Assembly (NCBI RefSeq): GCF_014863355.1
Contig: NZ_JACZEP010000013.1
Span: 1 to 64,000 of the forward strand
Direction: 5' to 3'
Source: Aminobacter carboxidus
Lineage (GTDB): Bacteria; Pseudomonadota; Alphaproteobacteria; Rhizobiales; Rhizobiaceae
DNA: 64,000 bases
Each line of letters starts with the position of its first letter. The first letter of the stretch is position 1. This document shows, in pieces, positions 37,405 through 48,073 of this stretch. The position numbers and the translations under genes were made by a program. Below the pieces are notes generated by a model, which did no database searches, was not told where the DNA came from, and saw only the letters and a list, made by a program, of their open reading frames with translations.

Positions 37405-37986
37405 ATGGACACCACTATCTCTTACCCCTTGCCCGCTCATGCCGTCTTCGAAACAACGCTCGGCTTCATGGCGCTGGCATGGAGCGACACCGGGCTGACC
37501 CGGCTTTGCCTGCCCGAAAAAACCCACGCCGCCGCAGAGCGCCGGCTGCTGCGCCTGGCCGGTCACGACGTAGTGGCAGGCGACCGAACACCGCCGCAAT
37601 GGATTGTCACCCTGATCGCCGACATCAGGCGTTATGCCGACGGTGCCGACGTCGACTTCTCCGCAGTACCGGTCGATCTCGACGGCGTCGACGATTTCCG
37701 CCGCGACATCTATGCCGCCGCCAGAGACCTTCATTATGGCGAGACCACCACCTATGGCGGACTGGCGGAAAAGGCCGGCCGCAAGGGGCTGTTCCGCGAA
37801 ACCGGCTCGGCACTTGGTTCCAATCCGATTCCCCTTGTTATCCCGTGCCACCGCATCCTCGCCGCCGGCGGCAAGATCGGTGGCTTCTCGGCGACGGGCG
37901 GGTCGAACATGAAGGAAAAGATGCTGGTGCTCGAAGGCGTGCGTGTAGGCCCACCGCCGGCCACTCAAGCATCATTCGGGTTTTGA
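37405..37986 (+). CDS. ogt: Methylated-DNA--protein-cysteine methyltransferase
   Basis: The 193-residue suicide repair protein transfers the alkyl group from O6-alkylguanine to its own Cys. The active site reads VIPCHRIL near 152, preceded by GSNPIPL; the DNA-binding helix region includes ETTTYGGLAEKAGRKG. The N-terminal half is a diverged RNase-H-like domain without Ada-type Cys cluster. GAAAGGAAC precedes ATG 37405; the longer upstream frame lacks such support. It is divergent from the transglycosylase gene and appears monocistronic. Confidence 0.93.
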   Translation: MDTTISYPLPAHAVFETTLGFMALAWSDTGLTRLCLPEKTHAAAERRLLRLAGHDVVAGDRTPPQWIVTLIADIRRYADGADVDFSAVPVDLDGVDDFRRDIYAAARDLHYGETTTYGGLAEKAGRKGLFRETGSALGSNPIPLVIPCHRILAAGGKIGGFSATGGSNMKEKMLVLEGVRVGPPPATQASFGF

Positions 37987-38095
37987 CCGGCGATTGAAAA
38001 GCAGCTGACGCCGCAGCCGCGCAGCTATGAGCCCAAAGCTGCGACCAAGTGCGCAAAAGACGTCCAGCTTCTCAAGAAAAATGGCCTGAGTGCGT

Positions 38096-38422
38096 TCAGT
38101 GGCGAAGCGGAAACAGCCGGCGCTTGAAGAAGTCACGCTCGATTCGCTTGCAGTTGTAGACCGGGCAGGACCGCGCATCGGCGGTTGGCACATATGCCCG
38201 GCGCGCCTCTTCGCCGGCCGAGCAGAAGTGGTCGTTGGCGACATAACGATCATAACGTGGCACGCCAGATGTCGGCGACGTCCAGCGCAGGATCACGGCC
38301 CCCTGGTTGCGCACCACGCTCTGCGTCTGGGCGCAGCTCATTTTCGTCGACACATAGCGCGAAACGGCCTGCGCTTCGGCGGCCAGCAGTGTCAGGCACG
38401 CGGCAAGCAAAATGGTTTTCAT
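38096..38422 (-). CDS. Small secreted Cys-containing hypothetical protein
   Basis: The 108-residue protein has a signal peptide (MKTILLAACLTLLAAEAQA) and a mature part with four Cys (KMSCAQTQ, DHFCSAGEE, RSCPVYNC). It resembles small periplasmic proteins common in Mesorhizobium-like genomes, with no known function. GGGAGG precedes ATG 38422; a longer frame upstream is not supported. The tail is basic (KRIERDFFKRRLFPLRH). Confidence 0.65.
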   Translation of the reverse strand: MKTILLAACLTLLAAEAQAVSRYVSTKMSCAQTQSVVRNQGAVILRWTSPTSGVPRYDRYVANDHFCSAGEEARRAYVPTADARSCPVYNCKRIERDFFKRRLFPLRH

Positions 38423-38597
38423 GACGACCTCCCAGGACTTCAAAAAGCGGCGGCCCACCTGCCGATTGTACATCAAGGCGCCGCATGTGCGCCTCAAAGC
38501 GCCTGCGATGCTACAGCGCCACGCAATATAACACCCTGCGCCCGCCATGGTTGCATGCCAATTGGGGCCGGTTTCAGGCATCCACTATTTGGAAGGG

Positions 38598-38626
38598 CTT
38601 GCACTTGGCGCCAATTGCCCTTATAT
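38598..38626 (+). promoter_or_regulatory. Candidate cspA promoter with long 5' untranslated leader
   Basis: CTTGCA (38598-38603) and TTATAT (38621-38626) are 17 bases apart, close to the alphaproteobacterial sigma-70 consensus. Transcription would begin near 38633, giving a leader of about 135 bases before the cspA start. Cold-shock genes typically have such leaders, which act as RNA thermosensors. The rest of the 345-base gap upstream of cspA shows no gene. Confidence 0.5.
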
Positions 38627-38767
38627 CCGGCACGTTGATATTTCGGCCGACAGATCCGTGCCCCGCGACACTCTCGCGTTTGCAGACGTCTCTCCCCAAA
38701 ATCTCGATACAACGACTAGGCATGCTCGCTTGGTCAAGAATAACTGCAAACGACAAGGATATTCAAA

Positions 38768-38977
38768 ATGGCAACTGGCACCGTTAAGTGGTTTAACGCA
38801 ACCAAGGGCTTCGGCTTCATTCAGCCCGACGCCGGTGGCGCGGACGTTTTCGTCCACATCTCCGCTGTTGAGCGTTCGGGCATGGGCTCGCTGGCCGACG
38901 GCCAGAAGGTCAGCTTCGAAATCGAGCAGGACCGTCGCACGGGCCGTTCGTCGGCTGGCGCTCTGAAGGCAGTCTGA
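38768..38977 (+). CDS. cspA: Cold-shock protein, CspA family
   Basis: The 69-residue single cold-shock domain has the RNP1-like motif KGFGFIQP and the RNP2-like motif DVFVHISAV. These are the aromatic residues that bind single-stranded RNA/DNA. It begins [16 protein letters not shown] as in other rhizobial Csp proteins. It acts as an RNA chaperone in cold or stationary growth. AAGGA precedes the start. It has a long leader and its terminator is about 160 bases beyond the stop codon. Confidence 0.95.
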   Translation: MATGTVKWFNATKGFGFIQPDAGGADVFVHISAVERSGMGSLADGQKVSFEIEQDRRTGRSSAGALKAV

Positions 38978-38980
38978 TTT

Positions 38981-39136
38981 AAGGCGCGCAGGAGCGAAAG
39001 CTCCGATTGCGTTGCAAGTCACGGATGTACTGGCGGCTGCGCGACAAGCGCGCCGGAACCGGGACCTGGAAGGACGATGCGGCAGATTGCCGTGAGCCTC
39101 GGGTCTGTGGAACCAGGATCAGCTGCTGACAGCGGA
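38981..39136 (+). ncRNA. Candidate structured RNA or long 3' UTR after cspA
   Basis: Between the cspA stop (38977) and the terminator at 39137-39163 lie about 160 bases without an ORF. They can form several hairpins, such as GGAGC-gaaa-GCTCC (38991-39004, with a GNRA-type tetraloop) and GGCA-gat-TGCC further on. It could be the 3' UTR of cspA or a separate small RNA processed from it. No independent promoter was identified. Confidence 0.3.
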
Positions 39137-39163
39137 AGGCGGGGTTACACCCCGCCTTTTTCT
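39137..39163 (+). terminator. Rho-independent terminator downstream of cspA
   Basis: GGCGGGG-ttaca-CCCCGCC followed by TTTTTCTTTT. Confidence 0.9.
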
Positions 39164-39220
39164 TTTCGCACCCAGGAACGACATGGCGACTGCGCTATCT
39201 CGACGCCGAACGCGACATAG

Positions 39221-39260
39221 AAAGAGGCCCGAAGATCAATCCGATCTTCGGGCCTTTTCT
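39221..39260. terminator. Bidirectional terminator between cspA and the GST gene
   Basis: GGCCCGAAGATC (39226-39237) pairs with GATCTTCGGGCC (39243-39254), with A/T-rich flanks on both sides. It lies 18 bases past the GST stop codon. Confidence 0.75.
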
Positions 39261-39277
39261 AATTCAGAGGCGCGAGC

Positions 39278-39889
39278 TCAGGGCAGCCAGGTAAGCGGCA
39301 CGTGGCCCGCGTCGGCCGCAACGCGGGCAAGCCAGGCCTTCACGGCGGGAAACGTATCCAGGTCATAGCCGCCCATAGTCGCATCATGGGTGTAGGCATA
39401 GAGCGCGATGTCGGCGACACTCATCGCATCGCCTGCCAGGAACGGCGTCTTTTCCAGCTGCACCTGCATCACGCCGAGCGCCTTGTTGCCGCCATCGAGC
39501 AACACCTGCATGCGTTCCGGCGTCGCCTGAGCGGCGCGCTCGGGATAGAGATACATCGTCCGCCTGACAGCAACGAAGGGTTCGTGGCTGTATTGTTCGA
39601 AGAACAGCCATTGATAGACCAGCGCCCGTTCGTAGGCGTCAGTCGGCAGCAGCCGGGTTCCCTCGGCCATGTGCAACAGTATGGCATTGGATTCGGCCAG
39701 GAATCGGCCATCCTCGAGCTCCAGCAGCGGCACCTTGCCGTTGGCGTTCTTGGCGAGGTAGGCGGCCGAGCGAGTCGAGCCGTCGCGCGAGCTGGTTTCG
39801 ACGTGCCGGAACGGTCGCCCGAGCTTGGCCATCAGCAGGCGCGGCTTGTAGCTGTTGCCGCTGTCGTTCATTCCATAGATCGTGATCAT
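39278..39889 (-). CDS. Glutathione S-transferase family protein
   Basis: The 203-residue protein has an N-terminal thioredoxin-like domain (MITIYGMNDSGNSYKPRLL, VPLLELEDGRFLAESNAIL). The C-terminal helical GST domain includes FLAGDAMSVADIALYAYTH near 145. Ser in GNSYKPR is the likely glutathione-activating residue. It is one of many cytosolic GSTs in rhizobia with unknown electrophile. ATG 39889 is chosen because GGGGTGA is properly spaced; ATG 39898 three codons earlier is also possible. Confidence 0.9.
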   Translation of the reverse strand: MITIYGMNDSGNSYKPRLLMAKLGRPFRHVETSSRDGSTRSAAYLAKNANGKVPLLELEDGRFLAESNAILLHMAEGTRLLPTDAYERALVYQWLFFEQYSHEPFVAVRRTMYLYPERAAQATPERMQVLLDGGNKALGVMQVQLEKTPFLAGDAMSVADIALYAYTHDATMGGYDLDTFPAVKAWLARVAADAGHVPLTWLP

Positions 39890-39992
39890 CGCATTCACCC
39901 CGTTTGGTGAGCGATTATCGTCCCCAGAGTGCGTCGATCCAGAGAATTGTTCTGGTGCGAGACATCAGCTTTGGTGATGTTTCGCCCTGATG

Positions 39993-40821
39993 TCAGCCGA
40001 ACAGTGGCACCACCACGCATTCGCCGCGGCGATATTGCGAGGTCTCGCGCGGCCCTTCGGCAAAGATGCTGCCGACCAGCTTTGCCGGTTCGAGCAGGTC
40101 GCCTTGCAACAGGTCGACACCGGCACCAAGCGCGATCTCGAGACGGCTTTCGCTGTCGATGCCCTCGACGAGCACGTCGGCACCAAGCGTCTTGAGTTCC
40201 GAAACCACGGGGCGCAGCAGCCGCCCGGTCGAGGCATCGGCGCAGAAACGTTCAAACGCGGCACGATCGAGCCTGACAATGTCAGGCATCACGCGCTTGA
40301 CAGCGTCGCCGTCATGCTGTGCTGCGCCATGATCGCCCAGGGCGACGCGCATGCCGAGCGCGCGCAGCGAACAGGCAAGATTTTCGTCGCCGCCGATCTC
40401 GCAGATCAGCTGCGAAGCCTCAAAACCTTCGCCTTTGAGGCGGCGAACCATGAAGCCCAGATCATCAAGATCGGGCGCCTCGCCATTGACGTCCTGCCTG
40501 AACAGCAGCGCAATACCTTCAACGCCCATATTGTGAACGTTGGCAAGCGGCAGCACCGCCCAGACGCGACCGACGATCGCGCGGTCTTCATCAGCCACTT
40601 CGGCCAGGAACTCCGTGACAGTCACGGACCGCCCTTCGCGGTAAGGCACGACCTGAGCGTCGGCGGCGATTGGCGTCAGGCGGCCGTCTTCATGCCGGAA
40701 GATCGGCTGTATCGTACAACGCAGACGAAAATCGCCGTGGACAGCAAACTCCAATCCAACTTCGTCAGCGACGATTCTGGCGGTCAGATCCCGAGGCAGC
40801 TCGCCAAACCCGAAAGACGCG

Positions 40822-40829
<8 letters not shown>
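39993..40829 (-). CDS. Degenerate EAL domain protein
   Basis: The 278-residue protein has the fold of an EAL phosphodiesterase domain but has lost most catalytic residues. The EAL motif position reads AADA, DDFG reads GDHG, and the Lys motif reads VRLD with Arg. The VEGIDSE and LLQGDLLEP segments remain. It probably binds c-di-GMP without hydrolysis, or regulates its neighbour by protein contact (inference). Its ATG lies 8 bases inside the upstream EAL gene, so the two are translationally coupled. No membrane segment or sensor domain is seen. Confidence 0.8.
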
Positions 40830-43217
<2,388 letters not shown>

Positions 43218-43238
43218 GCAAGCCCGTCAGAGTGAACG

Positions 43239-43264
43239 GAAACCCGGTTTCGGCCGGGTTTTCA
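43239..43264 (+). terminator. Rho-independent terminator of aatA
   Basis: AAACCCGG-tttcgg-CCGGGTTTT. Confidence 0.85.
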
Positions 43265-43270
43265 TTTACC

Positions 43271-43287
43271 GGTTGCATAAAGCAACC
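43271..43287. repeat. Hairpin in an AT-rich intergenic patch
   Basis: GGTTGC-ataaa-GCAACC. It begins about 120 bases of unusually AT-rich DNA (43265-43395) containing CTATAT at 43387-43392, a good alphaproteobacterial -10 box for the next gene, although no matching -35 box was found. Confidence 0.45.
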
Positions 43288-43482
43288 TGAAATTGTATGC
43301 AGACATCAACAGAAACCTGCTGAATCTCATACGCTGTCATACATTTGCATATTGCCGTGCCGGTCTAATCTGTTACTCTAAAATAACTATATCCGCCCTG
43401 TCGGACGGAGGTATGCAGAGGCAGTCAGAGGCAGCAATTGTATCAGCGCAGACAGCAGCAGCAGGGACGAAGGAGCACAAGT

Positions 43483-43830
43483 TTGCTCACGCGCCTGTTC
43501 TTGTTGCTTTTGCCGGTTTTTGCTGCCCTCACGGCCTCGGTTGCATCGAGCCACGCTCAAGCTGTCGGCTATCATCCTGAAGCACGCCTGTCGGCCGCCG
43601 ATAGCTCCTATCGCCTCGCCGACGACCCGTTTGCGCTTCCTGCCTGCAGCGACACCTGCCTGCCCGTCGCCGAAAGCAGCGGCGATGGCAGTGACGACGG
43701 CGCCTTGCTGCGCATCTCCAGTGCCGTTCCAGCCGTCGACCTGAGCAGCGGTTTGCTGTCGATCGACCCGTTTTTCAGCTTCCTGCGCTACCGAACCAGC
43801 GAGCCGCGCGCGCCACCTGCGCAAGCCTGA
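43483..43830 (+). CDS. Small secreted hypothetical protein
   Basis: From TTG 43483 the frame encodes 115 residues with a signal peptide (residues 1-27, LLTRLFLLLLPVFAALTASVA). The mature region is rich in Ser, Ala and Asp with two Cys (PACSDTCLP), probably a disulphide. AAGGAG lies 7 bases before this TTG; an upstream TTG at 43438 has no site. No family is recognised. It follows an AT-rich promoter-like region and precedes a ribbon-helix-helix gene by 120 bases. Confidence 0.55.
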   Translation: MLTRLFLLLLPVFAALTASVASSHAQAVGYHPEARLSAADSSYRLADDPFALPACSDTCLPVAESSGDGSDDGALLRISSAVPAVDLSSGLLSIDPFFSFLRYRTSEPRAPPAQA

Positions 43831-43950
43831 CGGCGCAACGCGCCCCACCTGCGCCGCATGACCGGATGACCGCGACCACGCCTGCGGGCTGTCGTCGCCA
43901 TTCGGCCCTCATCCCCCCGGGACATTCCCGAAACAGTCTCAGGAATTATC

Positions 43951-44121
43951 ATGTCTAAGACTCATCCTCTCGGATTCCGTATCGAACGCGACCTCAAGGA
44001 GGCGCTCGTCAAGGCAGCCAAGGACGACCACCGTTCGGTGTCGTCGATGGTTGAAATCATCATCGCAAGGTGGCTGCGCGATCGCGGCTACCTCGTCGAA
44101 AAGGAAGAACGGGCAGCCTAG
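43951..44121 (+). CDS. Ribbon-helix-helix (Arc/MetJ-like) small protein
   Basis: This 56-residue protein starts at ATG 43951 (AGGA upstream) and ends at the TAG at 44119-44121. HPLGFRIERDLKEALVKAAK reads as a beta strand followed by helix A. DHRSVSSMVEIIIARWLRD is helix B, the pattern of ribbon-helix-helix DNA-binding or antitoxin-type proteins. It is too short for usual ORF cut-offs. No toxin gene is adjacent, so a lone regulator is more likely than a toxin-antitoxin module. Confidence 0.75.
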   Translation: MSKTHPLGFRIERDLKEALVKAAKDDHRSVSSMVEIIIARWLRDRGYLVEKEERAA

Positions 44122-44450
44122 GTCCGTTCCCCTTCTACCCTGCCCGGCGGCGCAACTCGGCGCCGGGCAGCATCTGCCAGAATGTTCCGAAATCGGCGGC
44201 CCCAGCTACTTGGGCCGCGCCAAGCTCGCGGCCCGTCTGTTCTCGGTCAAGCCGCTGCATCGTCGTCTGCAACGCAACATGAATGGTTGAAACGACTTCG
44301 CGTTTGCCTCTACGACCAAAGTCATAATCCCAAAGCAGCGATGGATAATGCCCGCCTCGCGGCACTATCACTTCGTCGTCGTTAGGTTGGCGGATTCGCG
44401 TGGAGGCTGCTCTCCAGGTCCTGCCGCCGGCACTCTGGGAGGAGACATCT
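44122..44450. other. Intergenic region before the MHS transporter, no gene seen
   Basis: The 329 bases show no convincing ORF. A GC-rich hairpin, TGCCCGGCG (44141-44149) with CGCCGGGCA (44161-44169), lies 20 bases after the RHH stop but has no T-run. The AT-richer part (44280-44350) may hold the promoter of the transporter; no clear -35/-10 pair was found. Confidence 0.4.
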
Positions 44451-46337
44451 ATGGCAATTTCGGCAACAGCCGACGCCCGCGGGCGCGGCATGACGCGAGA
44501 AGAGAAGAAGGTCATCTTCGCTTCCTCGCTCGGCACCGTTTTCGAATGGTATGATTTTTATCTCTACGGTTCACTCGCAGCCTTCATCGGCGCGACCTTC
44601 TTTGCCTCGTATCCCGAGGCCACGCGCAACATCTTCGCGCTGCTCGCCTTCGCCGCCGGCTTCCTGGTCCGCCCGTTCGGCGCGCTGGTCTTCGGCCGCA
44701 TCGGCGATCTCGTCGGCCGCAAATACACCTTCCTCGTCACCATCCTGATCATGGGCCTGTCGACCTTCTTCGTCGGCCTGCTGCCCGGCTCGGCCACCAT
44801 CGGCATCGCCGCTCCGATCATCCTGATCGTGCTGCGCATGCTGCAGGGCCTGGCGCTCGGCGGTGAATATGGCGGTGCCGCGACCTATGTCGCCGAGCAT
44901 GCCCCCGACGATCGTCGCGGCTACTACACCTCGTGGATCCAGACCACCGCAACGCTCGGCCTGTTCCTGTCGCTGGTCGTCATCCTGTTGGTGCAGACCT
45001 GGCTCGGCAAGGAAGCCTTCGCCGCCTGGGGCTGGCGCGTTCCGTTCCTGCTATCGTTCATCCTGCTCGGCATCTCGGTTTGGATCCGTTTGTCGCTGTC
45101 GGAATCGCCGACCTTCCAGCGCATGAAGGAAGAGGGCAAGGGCTCCAAGGCGCCGCTGTCGGAAGCCTTCGGCCAGTGGAAGAACGCCAAGATCGCCCTG
45201 CTCGCTCTGTTCGGTCTCACCGCCGGCCAGGCTGTGGTGTGGTACTCGGGCCAGTTCTACGCCCTGTTCTTCCTGCAGAACGTGCTCAAGGTCGACTCGC
45301 AGGCGGTCAACATCATGATCGCGATCTCGCTGCTGCTCGGCACCGGCTTCTTCTTGCTGTTCGGCTGGCTGTCCGACAAGATCGGCCGCAAGCCAATCAT
45401 CATGGCAGGTCTCGCACTCGCCATCGTCACCTACTTCCCGCTGTTCAAGGCGCTGACCTGGGCCGCAAACCCGGCACTCGCCACCGCACAGCAGAACGTT
45501 CGCGCCACTGTCACCGCCGCTCCTGGCGACTGCAAGTTCCAGTTCAACCCGGTGGGCACCGCGAAGTTCACGACCTCTTGCGATATCGCAACTTCGTTCC
45601 TGACCAAGAACTCAGTTCCTTATGACGTCGTCACCACGGCGGCTCCAGGCACCGCAGCCAGCGTCAAGATCGGCAACGAGACCGTCACCTCCTATGACGC
45701 CATCGCCGCTGGCGATGCTGCAAAGGCGAATGACGCAGCCTTCGTCAAAGCGGTGAACATCGCCCTCCACGCTGGCGGTTATCCGCTTGTCCGCGGCGCG
45801 GCCAAGGTTGCCGACCAGAAGCTCGACGCCTTCATCACCGCCAACCCCGAGCTCAAGCTCGACGCCGCCGCCATCCGCGCCGGTGAAAAGGTAACGGTGC
45901 CTGCCGCTCAGGCGATCAAGGACAAGATCGTCACCGCCGAAGAGGCAGCCAGTGCTCCGGAAATCGGCTTCTTCAACATCCCCGCCGGCGGTTCCTTCGC
46001 CATGGTCGCCGATCCGGCCGCAGTGAGCTGGCCGGGCGTCATCGCCATCCTCACCGTGCTGGTCATCTACGTGACCATGGTCTACGGCCCTATCGCCGCG
46101 ATCCTGGTCGAAATGTTCCCGACCCGGATCCGCTACACCGGCATGTCGCTGCCCTACCACATCGGCAACGGCTGGTTCGGCGGCCTGCTGCCGGCAACCG
46201 CCTTCGCCATGAGTGCCGCGGCCGGCGACATCTACTACGGCCTCTGGTACCCGATCGCGATTGCCGCCATGACGCTGATCATCGGCACGCTGTTCGTCAA
46301 GGACACGCTCGGAACCAACCTCAACGCCAAGGACTGA
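44451..46337 (+). CDS. MFS transporter, metabolite:H+ symporter family, with large inserted domain
   Basis: The 628-residue protein is an MHS-type symporter (ProP/KgtP/ShiA group): SLGTVFEWYDFYLYGSLAAF at the start, GRIGDLVGRKYTFL after segment 2, LQGLALGGEYGGAATYVAEH in segment 4 and GWLSDKIGRKPIIM. Between residues about 335 and 520 there is an insert of some 185 residues without membrane segments, with two Cys (GDCKF, TSCDI) and Ala/Thr/Val-rich sequence. The last two segments (WPGVIAILTVLVIYVTMVYG onward) follow. Usual members have about 430-550 residues. GGAGGAG precedes ATG 44451. Substrate is unknown, probably an organic acid. Confidence 0.85.
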   Translation: MAISATADARGRGMTREEKKVIFASSLGTVFEWYDFYLYGSLAAFIGATFFASYPEATRNIFALLAFAAGFLVRPFGALVFGRIGDLVGRKYTFLVTILIMGLSTFFVGLLPGSATIGIAAPIILIVLRMLQGLALGGEYGGAATYVAEHAPDDRRGYYTSWIQTTATLGLFLSLVVILLVQTWLGKEAFAAWGWRVPFLLSFILLGISVWIRLSLSESPTFQRMKEEGKGSKAPLSEAFGQWKNAKIALLALFGLTAGQAVVWYSGQFYALFFLQNVLKVDSQAVNIMIAISLLLGTGFFLLFGWLSDKIGRKPIIMAGLALAIVTYFPLFKALTWAANPALATAQQNVRATVTAAPGDCKFQFNPVGTAKFTTSCDIATSFLTKNSVPYDVVTTAAPGTAASVKIGNETVTSYDAIAAGDAAKANDAAFVKAVNIALHAGGYPLVRGAAKVADQKLDAFITANPELKLDAAAIRAGEKVTVPAAQAIKDKIVTAEEAASAPEIGFFNIPAGGSFAMVADPAAVSWPGVIAILTVLVIYVTMVYGPIAAILVEMFPTRIRYTGMSLPYHIGNGWFGGLLPATAFAMSAAAGDIYYGLWYPIAIAAMTLIIGTLFVKDTLGTNLNAKD

Positions 46338-46359
46338 TTGCGGTCATTCCTGACAACAA

Positions 46360-46395
46360 GAAGCCCGGCAGGATCGCTCCTGCCGGGCTTTTTCT
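46360..46395 (+). terminator. Rho-independent terminator of the MHS transporter gene
   Basis: AAGCCCGGCAGGA-tcgc-TCCTGCCGGGCTT followed by TTTCTTT. It may also serve the convergent oxidoreductase gene. Confidence 0.9.
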
Positions 46396-46410
46396 TTGGG
46401 CGCATAGCGT

Positions 46411-47304
46411 TCAGTCGGCCTCGAACATCAGTGAGCGATGCGTGGCCGCCCCTGCCATGGCGCCGTCGCCGACCGACAGCGCCACCGAGCCGGCAGCCCG
46501 CGCAATGTCGCCGCAGGCGAACACGCCCCTCGCCGTTGTCTGCTTCATCGCGTCGGTCCTGATGAAAGCCCCCATCGGCCCGGCATCCAGCTCGCAGCCC
46601 AGTTGTTCGACCCAAGGGATCTGGAGCGAGGTCCTGGGCATGGTGAACAGCCCGTCCAGTGCGACCACCCGGCCGTCTTCCAGAACGACATCGGCGCTTT
46701 CGCCCCTGATCTCACGGACCAGTGCCGGCTCCACCGTCGTGCCGCGCGCAGCAAGCTGTCGTAGCTGCTCGGCATCAGGAACGAAGACGCCATTGGTGAA
46801 CAGCGTCGTCGTGCCCCAGTCCGGCAGCATCAGCCCGTGGTGGATGGAGTGCTCCGACACGGCGAGCACCCCGATGCGGCCCTGCTCCAATTCGTAGCCG
46901 TGGCAATAGGGACAGTGGAAGACGGAACGGCCCCAGCGCTCACGCAGGCCGGGGATATCAGGCAGGCTGTCGGAGACCCCAGCCGCCAGCACCAGCCGCC
47001 GGGCTGTTTTCACGCGGCCGTTGCCGAGATCGACGGCGAAGCCACCCTCGATCCGCCGCGCGCCCTCCGCCCTGCCCTCGACCCACGCCACGCTGGGATA
47101 GCGCTCGAGCTGCACCCGCGCCTCGGCGGCAATCGCCCCAGGCTCGCGCCCATCCTGGCCAAGGAAGCCATGTGATTGCGCCGCGAAGCGATTGCGGCGC
47201 TCGCCGGCGTCGACCACCAGGATCTTGCGCCGGGCACGGGCAAGCTGCAGCCCCGCAGAAATCCCCGCATAACTCCCCCCGACAATGACGACGTCGAAAT
47301 TCAT
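46411..47304 (-). CDS. Thioredoxin reductase-like NAD(P)/FAD-dependent oxidoreductase
   Basis: The 297-residue protein has an FAD motif VVIVGGSYAGISAGLQLARA at the start. The redox motif CPYCHGYE lies near residue 133, where thioredoxin reductases have CAVC, and ACGDIARAAGSVALSVGDG near the end binds FAD. The NADPH part is shorter and lacks a clear GxGxxA motif (VLAVSEHSIHHG), so electron donor and partner are uncertain. The chosen ATG 47304 removes a longer, unsupported N-terminus. It is divergent from an Rrf2 gene that probably controls it. Confidence 0.88.
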   Translation of the reverse strand: MNFDVVIVGGSYAGISAGLQLARARRKILVVDAGERRNRFAAQSHGFLGQDGREPGAIAAEARVQLERYPSVAWVEGRAEGARRIEGGFAVDLGNGRVKTARRLVLAAGVSDSLPDIPGLRERWGRSVFHCPYCHGYELEQGRIGVLAVSEHSIHHGLMLPDWGTTTLFTNGVFVPDAEQLRQLAARGTTVEPALVREIRGESADVVLEDGRVVALDGLFTMPRTSLQIPWVEQLGCELDAGPMGAFIRTDAMKQTTARGVFACGDIARAAGSVALSVGDGAMAGAATHRSLMFEAD

Positions 47305-47388
47305 GGTTTCGTTTCCTTGATGCGTTGCGCCTGCCCGACAGGCCTGATGGCCTTCCCGGAATATCACGCCACTTATTATGTTACATGA

Positions 47389-47428
47389 TTGACGTCGTCA
47401 AGTTCACGCAACTCCTGTTGTTGCGTGA
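47389..47428. promoter_or_regulatory. Two dyads in the oxidoreductase-Rrf2 promoter
   Basis: TTGACG-t-CGTCAA (47389-47401) is followed by TCACGCAAC-tcctgtt-GTTGCGTGA (47404-47412 with 47420-47428). Both are perfect. They lie between the divergent starts and are good candidates for Rrf2 binding. Confidence 0.65.
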
Positions 47429-47488
47429 TTGCTCATCTGTTAGGTCTGCTCAGCCGCCGAAGGCGACCGAACCGTGCCGAAAGAACAG

Positions 47489-47938
47489 ATGATGAGACCC
47501 GACACCCGCCTCTCCCGCATGCTGCATGTGCTGATCCACATGCAGCACCACGAGGGCACCGCCACGTCAGACGCCATAGCAACCATGCTCGGCACCAACC
47601 CTGTCGTCGTGCGCCGGACCATGGCCGGACTGCGCGACCAGGGTTATGTCCGCTCCGAGAAAGGCCATGGCGGCGGCTGGCTCTTGGCGCGGCCGCTGGA
47701 GGAGATTACGTTACTCGACATCCACAAGGCGCTCGGCGCGCCGCAACTTTTCGCCATCGGTCTCGCAGGCGACAACCCAAACTGCACCGTCGAACAAGCG
47801 GTCAACGTCTCGCTCGCCGAGGCGATGAACGAGGCCGAGACGATCCTGCTGGCAAAATTCGGCAAGGTCACGCTGGCGGAGCTGGCCGAAGGTGCTGCAA
47901 AGGCCTCCACGCGCAAGCTCACGATGGAGCACTTCTAG
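47489..47938 (+). CDS. Rrf2 family transcriptional regulator
   Basis: The 149-residue protein has the winged helix of the Rrf2 family: RLSRMLHVLIHMQHH, TSDAIATMLGTNPVVVRRTM and GYVRSEKGHGGGWLLARPLEEITLLDI. There is one Cys (NPNCTVEQ) rather than the three of Fe-S type IscR/NsrR, so an iron-sulphur cluster is unlikely. It probably senses thiol or electrophile stress and controls the divergent CxxC oxidoreductase. The start may be ATG 47489 or 47492, or the upstream GTG 47474. Confidence 0.9.
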   Translation: MMRPDTRLSRMLHVLIHMQHHEGTATSDAIATMLGTNPVVVRRTMAGLRDQGYVRSEKGHGGGWLLARPLEEITLLDIHKALGAPQLFAIGLAGDNPNCTVEQAVNVSLAEAMNEAETILLAKFGKVTLAELAEGAAKASTRKLTMEHF

Positions 47939-48073
47939 GGACGCGCCCGGGCTCGGGCAAGTACGCCGCGCAGGCGGGCCCTAAGCTATTGATGCGCGAG
48001 GTTTGGTACGGACCAAAACCGACGACATCAAATGCCCGTCACCTCCATTGGCGAGGTCGCGCTCACAGCAGGT

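Noticed and set aside
43951-44121. Ribbon-helix-helix gene as antitoxin of a toxin-antitoxin pair
   Set aside because: No toxin-like gene (RelE, PIN, MazF type) lies within a few hundred bases on either side.
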